A stretch of 64,000 nucleotides of DNA from Burkholderiales bacterium (GTDB lineage Bacteria > Pseudomonadota > Gammaproteobacteria > Burkholderiales > Usitatibacteraceae), in assembly GCA_025360815.1 (NCBI GenBank), contig JANYBL010000115.1, forward strand, positions 1 to 64,000, given 5' to 3'. The notes beneath the pieces are model-generated. The model worked only from the letters and a program-made list of their open reading frames with translations, did not search any database and was not told where the DNA came from. This document shows, piece by piece, positions 10,011 to 17,259 of the stretch (positions are counted from its first letter, which is position 1; every line of letters begins with the position of its first letter). Made by a program: the position numbers and the translations under genes.

Positions 10011-10832
10011 TTATGGAATGATGACTGGCTGCGGGCTGGCACCGGCACCGATGGTACAAGACTCAAATGCCGCGTTGGTCAACTCAAGAGATGCTGTATA
10101 AGAGCCGCTTGCTGAGTAGGTATGGAAGGTTTGCGCGTTATCTTGAACCAGCCCAACTTGTTGCTGCTCGAATGTGCCGTCACCAAATTGTAGCTTGTAG
10201 GAGCAACCCGCTTTTGGATTTCCGTTGCCATCCCATTTGGTGTAGAACATGGGTCGCTTTGGGTCACTTGTCGGTGTGACGACCAGCTTGGTCATGCCCG
10301 ATGGTGGTAGCGGTGTTGGCGGGTTAACTTTAATCGTGGCCTGGATCACGCCACCATTCGGGCCGCCGTTCACACAGGGCACGCCAGAAAAACTTTTAGC
10401 TTGAACAGTAGCGGTCCAAGTGCCAGCTTTGGTGAAGATCTTGGGAAGGGTGCGCCATGCGCCATTCGTCGCTAACGAGTTATCAAATGTTGTGCCGTCA
10501 CCCCATGTGATTGAGCCATAACATTCTTTGCCTGCGCCCAAATTGATACCGTCAAGCTTGATGGTGACAGGCACAAGCGCATTGACTTCCGCAACCGAAA
10601 ACATTGCGGTGGTCACAGTGGGGATGACTGGGGCCGGCGGTGGCGGCGGTGTATTGCCACCTTTTGGTGGCATCGGTTGCATTAATGGTTGTGGTTGCGT
10701 CGCGCCCGGACGCGATTTGGTGTCTGCTGCGAAAGCATGTGAGCCGACGGTGAAGCAAGTCAACGCGGTAAGCGCCGTAAGTGTGGCAACAGTGACGAGC
10801 GAGAGCATGTTTCGGATGGCGTTTTGCTTCAT
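10011..10832 (-). CDS. Exported PKD-like protein, paralogue of 8863-9762
   Basis: Signal peptide; 'IKLDGINLGAGKECYGSITWGDGTTFDN...TKAGTWTATVQAKSFSGVPC...VNPPTPLPPSGMTKLVV'. Confidence 0.78.
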   Translation of the reverse strand: MKQNAIRNMLSLVTVATLTALTALTCFTVGSHAFAADTKSRPGATQPQPLMQPMPPKGGNTPPPPPAPVIPTVTTAMFSVAEVNALVPVTIKLDGINLGAGKECYGSITWGDGTTFDNSLATNGAWRTLPKIFTKAGTWTATVQAKSFSGVPCVNGGPNGGVIQATIKVNPPTPLPPSGMTKLVVTPTSDPKRPMFYTKWDGNGNPKAGCSYKLQFGDGTFEQQQVGLVQDNAQTFHTYSASGSYTASLELTNAAFESCTIGAGASPQPVIIP

Positions 10833-11061
10833 GGTGGTCCTTTTAAAATGTGCGGTTTATGCGAGGTGGCTGCCTGGTCTACGGGTTGGGTCGTCGCTGC
10901 CGAACAAATGGTTCAATTGCTGGATATTATTGAAAATAATTGGACCACGGCTAACCGTATTGCTAGCGATGGGAAACATGAATTTTGGTCCGTCAATTAG
11001 GACGGCTTTTAACGAAAGCCGCTCCAGTACTGGCTTTCAAGCCATTTTACGATTTCCTATA

Positions 11062-12321
11062 TTATCGTTGATAGGTCACGGCATTGACTGAGAAGTTGTA
11101 CGGTGTCGCCGCTGTGCAGCGCGTAAACTGTGGCGATACTTCAATTCTTAACGTGGTCGAGTTGACGAGTTGCACCAAAATAATATTGGCAGCGTTGCCA
11201 AAAAAGAGGTTGCTGTTGAATTCATAACAATAGGTGTTGCCGTCGGCTGTGACGGTTTCAAACGCGCGATTGACAGATCCGGATGAGATGGGTGCGAACG
11301 TCTGCAAGCGTGACCCGACATTTGCCTGACTTATGCCGAGTGAGAACACCTGAACGCTGTCCGGCGTGACATAGTCTGGAACAAGGGCTGCGTGAGATGA
11401 TTCGGGTGGATAGGGTTGTCCATTTTTAAACCAATAGCCGCGCGCTGTGGCATCCACATCCACTGCAATGCTGCCGCCGAGTGGTAAAAAAGTGCGCTTC
11501 ATTGCACCATCAAAGCGTCCCATTTTTGCGGCAATCTGGCTTGCCATGCTGGGAATGAAATAATCGCTAGCACCGACGGTATGCGCGATATCAAAACTAT
11601 CGGGCCTGACGCTGAAGCGCGGTGCATTGGCAAAATGCAGCGGGAGCACTCGCCGATCTTGTAGCCACCAATCTAGCGCTAGGGAGCCGCCGTCACCGAC
11701 CGTGCCAATTTGGGTGCCCGCCGATATGTCGATCGATAAATTGCCGCTTTGGCATTGCATGACGGGGAACCCGGGTGCAGGTTCATAAATGTTGCAATGT
11801 TGGCTGATCGTGCTGACTAGCGCCGCCAGTGGTCCTGCGAGGGTACCCACATGGCCAAACTGGCCGGCCACATCGGCGCAGGTTTGGAAATAGATTGAGT
11901 AGTCGGTTGTGCCGCTCGTGCTATTGGTGCTACTAGCGATCATCACAACGCGAATATTAGCCGGTGCGATGAGTGGGTAAGACGGACGCGTTTGCGGTAA
12001 TGAGCCGTTTAGCGACGGGTTGGCAACATATAAGTACTGGTGATCGGTTGGGAAGGTGTGTGAAGGCGGTGATAGATGCCCCAACGGTTCCCATCCCACG
12101 ACGTTTGCCAATGCAACCGGCGGAATACTAAATATTGCATTGCCGGGCGGGCACTCGAATAGCCCCGCCACATTTGTTGTGTTTGGGTTGGCCACACCTA
12201 AATTATTGCTTCCGCCGGCCCCACCGCCGCCGCAGGCAGTTAATAATGCAACAAGTGTGAAGCCGATTATGAAGAGGATGAACTTGAAGGAGTTGATTCT
12301 AATCGATGATTTGAGTCTCAT
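11062..12321 (-). CDS. Lipoprotein, possible atypical M23/LytM-like fold
   Basis: Lipobox LVALLTACGGGG; 'LGHLSPPSHTFPTDHQYLYV' and 'YSIYFQTCADVAGQFGHVGTL'. Confidence 0.65.
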   Translation of the reverse strand: MRLKSSIRINSFKFILFIIGFTLVALLTACGGGGAGGSNNLGVANPNTTNVAGLFECPPGNAIFSIPPVALANVVGWEPLGHLSPPSHTFPTDHQYLYVANPSLNGSLPQTRPSYPLIAPANIRVVMIASSTNSTSGTTDYSIYFQTCADVAGQFGHVGTLAGPLAALVSTISQHCNIYEPAPGFPVMQCQSGNLSIDISAGTQIGTVGDGGSLALDWWLQDRRVLPLHFANAPRFSVRPDSFDIAHTVGASDYFIPSMASQIAAKMGRFDGAMKRTFLPLGGSIAVDVDATARGYWFKNGQPYPPESSHAALVPDYVTPDSVQVFSLGISQANVGSRLQTFAPISSGSVNRAFETVTADGNTYCYEFNSNLFFGNAANIILVQLVNSTTLRIEVSPQFTRCTAATPYNFSVNAVTYQR

Positions 12322-12425
12322 GGTCGGCGCGGCGGGGCAACCACCGTTAAAATTAGTATTTCTAACATCGGCAACGGAGAATGCTATGCAAGAAAGGGTC
12401 TGACGGCAGTTTTCGGCGGTGCTCT

Positions 12426-13334
12426 TTAATGCTTACGCGGCGACTGCGGGGGAGAAGACAGCGGTGATATTGTTGACGCAGTCGGTGCGGCAGCGCTGGT
12501 GTTTGCTAATTTCAGCGCGGCAGCTTCTTTCGCGTCTTTTATTTCCTTGGCATCTTTCGCGTCCTTCACGCATTGATGTTCAGCCTCGATGCGCAGAAAC
12601 GCATCCACAATGCTGGGTCGCGCGCAGTTGTGCGCCGCATCGGCATCTGAAAAATTCATGTGCTTCAGCGCATCGCCGCCAGAGACACAAACCTTGATTT
12701 TATCTAGCGGGTTTTCGATTCGTGCAGGCCCCCCACCAACACCCGTGCCCGAAGTGGGACACCAGTTTTGTGTTACCTGCGCAGGCATACATGACTTTAG
12801 TTCACTGGCTCCCGGTAAGTTCGGGTAGGGGTTTTTCGCAATTAAAGCTTTTGTCTCGGCGACGATTGCACTATCGGTTATGTAGTGGGCATGCGCCCAT
12901 GAAATCTGGTGTGACACGGCTGCAAAGTCTTTGCATATCTTTGTGCAGCTGGTCCCTAATTCTGCTGCGCGAATCTTTGCGGCTGCCTGCACTTGGCTAC
13001 TCACCGCTTTATCTTTTAGCAGCTGCGTTTGCAATTGCATGCTCGCGAGGCTGGTGAGATTTGTCATGCAAAGGTCGGTGTATTCTTGCTCGGGCGTCAC
13101 CACCGGTACAGATCCAGGGCCGTAGAAGGCAACACCACCGCCGGATTGTGGCGGGTTGCCACTGGAAGTGCCCCCACCGTTGCCCGTATTGGCAACGACG
13201 CAAATAGGCTGGTTGTTTTGATCGAATCCCTGCGCAATCGTGCCGCTCGGGCAGCCTGCCCACACGATGCTACCGGCAACGATGCCGACAAGGCCGCTAA
13301 AAATTGCCAAGTTTCTGATGATCGTTTTACGCAT
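12426..13334 (-). CDS. Exported Cys-containing protein with Lys/Ala/Asp-rich C-terminal repeats
   Basis: Signal peptide MRKTIIRNLAIFSGLVGIVAGSIVWAGCPSG; KDAKDAKEIKDAKEAAALKLA. Confidence 0.7.
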   Translation of the reverse strand: MRKTIIRNLAIFSGLVGIVAGSIVWAGCPSGTIAQGFDQNNQPICVVANTGNGGGTSSGNPPQSGGGVAFYGPGSVPVVTPEQEYTDLCMTNLTSLASMQLQTQLLKDKAVSSQVQAAAKIRAAELGTSCTKICKDFAAVSHQISWAHAHYITDSAIVAETKALIAKNPYPNLPGASELKSCMPAQVTQNWCPTSGTGVGGGPARIENPLDKIKVCVSGGDALKHMNFSDADAAHNCARPSIVDAFLRIEAEHQCVKDAKDAKEIKDAKEAAALKLANTSAAAPTASTISPLSSPPQSPRKH

Positions 13335-13347
13335 GATGGTTCCTAAT

Positions 13348-13740
13348 TTATTTTAATGAAGCGGGCGCCGAGGTTGGCGTATTTAGGTTTAAGTTATCGA
13401 TTGGGCTCGGATCCGGCAACACGGCATGGCCTTCTGACCACGTTTGCGAATGTGCCTTGGTGACGGGAGTGGCACGCCTTACATCTTGCGAGGTCGACAC
13501 CAATTTATTCGATTGATAGCCCGATGCCTCGCTAGCAAACGCCACATTCTGATGAACCAGCATGAAGAGGCTGGTGCACAAAAATAATGCGCCTGCCGCC
13601 AACGCAAGTATCAGCTCCGCCGTCGTTGGGTTGCCGGACAATGTTTTGTCGTTCTTAAAGTTGGAATCAGCGCCGTGGTTGCTAATGGGGCCAAAAGCAC
13701 GACTAGTCGTCGTGCTTTTGAAGTCATTGGAGTTGTTCAT
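13348..13740 (-). CDS. Small single-TM protein of unknown function
   Basis: AELILALAAGALFLCTSLFMLVHQNVAFA transmembrane segment; lies in the gene run. Confidence 0.55.
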   Translation of the reverse strand: MNNSNDFKSTTTSRAFGPISNHGADSNFKNDKTLSGNPTTAELILALAAGALFLCTSLFMLVHQNVAFASEASGYQSNKLVSTSQDVRRATPVTKAHSQTWSEGHAVLPDPSPIDNLNLNTPTSAPASLK

Positions 13741-13795
13741 AGAAATTGCTGCTTTAACAGTGCAAGGGGGTTGCCGTTTTTAGATGCGCGTCGGT

Positions 13796-14635
13796 CTAGC
13801 AAACTGTACCGGGAGGGCATGCAACCTTGACTGCCGGGCTTGCCGGGATTGCGGTTTCTTGCGGCGCTGCAACGCTGAGGCTTGGGGCTGTAACAATCAC
13901 ATCCTTTTTGAACTCGCCTTTACATTTGCCCGCGACCCCCTTTACTTTTAGCGTGAACGTTTTGGGGACACCGTAGTTAGTGTATTCATGGGTTGGGATA
14001 TTCCTCAAGTCTGTTGGTAGCTTATCGGTGCGATCCTCAGCGTTCCCATCGCCGAAATCGACGTGGTAGCTACAGAGTCCATGCCCGTCCACCATGAGTT
14101 TGCCAGCTTGGTTTGTGCTGAAAGAGTCGGGGACCGTCAAGCCGATAATGGCTGGCATCAGTGTTAGATCTGACGCCGTGTTCACCGCGAGTCTCGGGTT
14201 CGTTACGACATAAGTCAGCGTAGCCTCGCCGTTGCACGCAGGGTAATTGTTATTGGCGATATGCGTGCTCCCCTCAATCTTTACGGTGTAGGTATCTGCT
14301 TGCATAACGATGTTGTTTGGGATGATCACGCCGGTTGAAGGCTGTCCGTTGGCAAACGCCGAGCCAGCTGCAGCTTTCACGCCACTACTAGTCTTCCAAT
14401 CAACTGTGCAATAACCAGCACCGCTCATTGCCACAATGTAATTCACGGGTTCACCCACAACAGGATTTTTAGGAGAAATAGTAACGCCGGTGATGAAACC
14501 AACCTCCTTGAGGGTTGGAGCGTTGGGGATTCCGGGTGTGGTGGGCATCGTCGGCTTGCCGGATTTGTCCGGTGCTGCATGTATCACGGCGCCGAGCGTG
14601 AGTAGAATGGCAATGCAAAGTGATGTTTTATTCAT
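13796..14635 (-). CDS. Exported protein with PKD-like Cys-GDG module
   Basis: MNKTSLCIAILLTLGAVIHAA signal peptide; 'GHGLCSYHVDFGDGNAEDRTDKLPTDLRNIPTHEYTNYGVPKTFTLKVKGVAGKCKGEFKKDVIV'. Confidence 0.78.
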   Translation of the reverse strand: MNKTSLCIAILLTLGAVIHAAPDKSGKPTMPTTPGIPNAPTLKEVGFITGVTISPKNPVVGEPVNYIVAMSGAGYCTVDWKTSSGVKAAAGSAFANGQPSTGVIIPNNIVMQADTYTVKIEGSTHIANNNYPACNGEATLTYVVTNPRLAVNTASDLTLMPAIIGLTVPDSFSTNQAGKLMVDGHGLCSYHVDFGDGNAEDRTDKLPTDLRNIPTHEYTNYGVPKTFTLKVKGVAGKCKGEFKKDVIVTAPSLSVAAPQETAIPASPAVKVACPPGTVC

Positions 14636-14844
14636 GTTTTGAGCCTTGAATATCAGATTTATTTTAGTAATGAATCGTATCGTGGATATATCGCTTCGAT
14701 GCCGTCGATTCATCTCTAGGACAGTCGATTACAGGTTAAGTCGTACCAATTGCCACTGAGGTTCATTTCTTCTTTAACGATATTTGCAGAGCGGATTTGT
14801 TTGATAGACCGTTTGGTAGTTGAGATGCAATTGCGATTCGCCAA

Positions 14845-14878
14845 ACGAACGACGGCTCCCGAAGGAGCCGTCGTTCGT
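14845..14878 (-). terminator. 15-bp perfect hairpin with cUUCGg tetraloop on the minus-strand RNA
   Basis: acgaacgacggctcc-cgaa-ggagccgtcgttcgt. Confidence 0.65.
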
Positions 14879-14928
14879 CATTACGGTTGGTTTATTAATG
14901 CGACTTGATTATTCCCATTCCAATGCAG

Positions 14929-15705
14929 TTAAAGTGCTGTCTTGCTGTTAGGTTGGCAGCCCATCTTGTTCCAACTGTCTTTGAAATAACTGTTGCCCCA
15001 TGGCCATTGATCGTTGGTTGGACAAGATACGGTTGGCTGTGAAATAGAATCACAAACCAATCGATTGTTTTGTATGCTGCGTTTCCAACTTGCGGGGCAC
15101 CCAGCGACAATAACGGGCGAACAAGTTAATACATCAGTCTGCTTGTTGACTTCGCCTGTGAACCCTTCAGGACAGGGCTTGGGAATCGGGGTGCAAATAA
15201 GTTGATCGTTCACCTCGGTACTTTTCCAGCCTTTCGGGCATAATTTTTTAAATTGTGGCGAACAAATCAGCTGCCCTGTTTTTTTGTCGAACTCGGAGAA
15301 GAAAGCGGTAGGACATGCTGGCGTAAATTTCATGCGCAATGCCGCACCTTTTTGTGCGTCGCTGAGGCCGCTATTGTTACTGCTGCCGCCGACTGGTTCT
15401 TTTTCATAAGGATCGGGGCAGACAGTTGGGAAATTAAAGTTGCCCAATTTTTCCGTGTCACTTCAATCGTCACAGTGGCTTCGCCGATACACTTGTTGGC
15501 TCGTGAGAAACTGCCCGAAGCGTTAATTTGGTAAGTGCCGGTTTTGGAAAATTTCTTGTCCATCATGCCGCCACTACCAGGTTGTGAATCGCCTGCTTTA
15601 TGGGTTAGCCGCCGAGATCGGAGGATCAGCGAATACTAATCCCGATATTGAGATGGCACCGGTACCGAGCATTGCAGAGGTTGCTACCTTGAATATTTTC
15701 TTCAT
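14929..15705 (-). pseudogene. Exported PKD-like/Cys-repeat protein interrupted by two compensating frameshifts
   Basis: MKKIFKVATSAMLGTGAISISGLVFADPPISAANP* (frame a), KAGDSQPGSGGMMDKKFSKTGTYQINASGSFSRANKCIGEATVTIEVTRK (frame b), KLGNFNFPTVCPDPYEKE... (frame a again). Confidence 0.7.
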
Positions 15706-16462
15706 GATGGCCTTTTAGAATTGGATAAACGGTTTAATTGTTGACGTGTCTCGCTGAAGCGGCGAGAAGATCCCTTCCAAGGCGAGCTGCGAGGTGTCCC
15801 GCCTTGTGCTGCATTAACTTCGCTATTTCTGGCCAACGTTGAACGACGACTAATCCCGCTATTCAAAAGTCGTTTGCATTTTGATAAGCGGATTTTCGTG
15901 TGCCATGCGTGCGACACACGCCATGTGTACTATGGATACGAGCAATAGGGGCGCGCTTGTTGGAAAAAAGGTTTTAGAAAACGTCTAACACTATGTCGGA
16001 GGCAACCGAGAAGTCGTTCAATTTGTTTGATGCGGCCGGCTACAAAAGCCGATGGCGAGGCGAATCGTACGAGTTTCCGGCCGAGGCGATTTATTTTCGT
16101 ACTAAACTAGGTGGGCCAGCGATGCTTGTGGGGGATATACACAACCCTTGAATCCCATGGAATATCTTCGGCTGTTTTGGTCGGCGTGGTTAGTTCCAAC
16201 AAATTTTCATCTACCTTGACGTGGTCTGATGGGGGCGCGTCTTCGGTCTTGCGTTGCGCTTCGTTAAAAAGCCGAGCTTGTATGCTGCTTGCAAGGGGGT
16301 ATGCGTGCAACGCTGTGGTCATCATGGCATTTTTCGCAGATAAAATGTTGAGTCGTAGCCACGATCATCCAGGTTCAACAATTCTAAAAATAGGTCGAAT
16401 GTGATGCGTTCTTTCTTGCGTTGCCACGTGTTTTTCCAGAGCCCGAGAAAAATGCAAAAAAA

Positions 16463-16490
16463 TCCCACCAACGCTTGCGCGCTGGTGGGA
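16463..16490 (-). terminator. Terminator-like hairpin
   Basis: tcccacca...tggtggga followed on minus strand by ATTTTTTTGC. Confidence 0.55.
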
Positions 16491-16884
16491 CAGCTCACTG
16501 CTAGGGATGCAGGCGTGTTTTCAGGGGATCGAAATCAAGCCTGCGATGGTGAGTCGTTGCGGATCTGAAATAGGTTCAACGGAATTTGCTTTAGGTCGTT
16601 AGATTGATTTCAGGCAGTGCAATTGGGTTGTTGTTTCAACCGCTGGTTGCCGGGGTCTGGAATCTTGATGCCGGTAGGCCAATTTACGCACTCGGGCGAC
16701 TTGCGATCAGCGGAGATTGTCCGCAATACGGGCACCTATCAACGGCGTATCTGGTCGGTTACGTCGATCGATTGTCCAACATAAAGGTGTTGGGAGACGG
16801 GAATTCAATACGATTTCACTACACGCGACAGCTACGATTCCACAAATAAAAATGGCCTACATTTCTGTAAGCCATTGAATTTAT

Positions 16885-16961
16885 TGGTGCGCCCAGCAGG
16901 ATTCGAACCCACGACCCCTTGGTTCGTAGCCAAGTACTCTATCCATCTGAGCTATGGGCGC
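16885..16961 (-). tRNA. tRNA-Arg(ACG)
   Basis: RC GCGCCCATAGCTCAGATGGATAGAGTACTTGGCTACGAACCAAGGGGTCGTGGGTTCGAATCCTGCTGGGCGCACCA; cloverleaf, anticodon ACG, encoded CCA. Confidence 0.97.
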
Positions 16962-17137
16962 ATCAGCCAAGGAGTATAGCAATTTGAGGCTCGATTGCCA
17001 ACCACCTTTACATAATTTTCAATTTTCGCTGTGTTCTTGACGATTGCGAATGGATAGTGACTTTTTGAAATGAGTCTCGCCGGAACGTGGGCAATGAAAA
17101 TTCTCAACTAAAATTGCTATAGAAAATCGCAAAAAAA

Positions 17138-17165
17138 ATCCCCAGAGAGGTCAATCTTTGGGGAT
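17138..17165 (-). terminator. Terminator of the TonB-dependent receptor gene
   Basis: atcccc...ggggat, minus-strand T7 tail. Confidence 0.65.
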
Positions 17166-17259
17166 GATTTCATACCGCGACGAGGCCCAGTATTTTATTA
17201 GAGGCGCTACTCGAAGGTTGCCTCGCCTATTTTTAGTGTCCTATCTCAATGTAACGATA

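Noticed and set aside
9793-10059. ORF 88 aa with FAFCILHFAFCILH repeats (and plus-strand 9924-10115)
   Set aside because: Pure translation of the tgcaaaa heptamer; no signal, no start context, overlaps the repeat and a real gene end.
16885-16961. tRNA-Arg as an integration site for a genomic island
   Set aside because: No integrase, no direct repeat of the tRNA 3' end noticed nearby; no mobile-element genes anywhere in the window.
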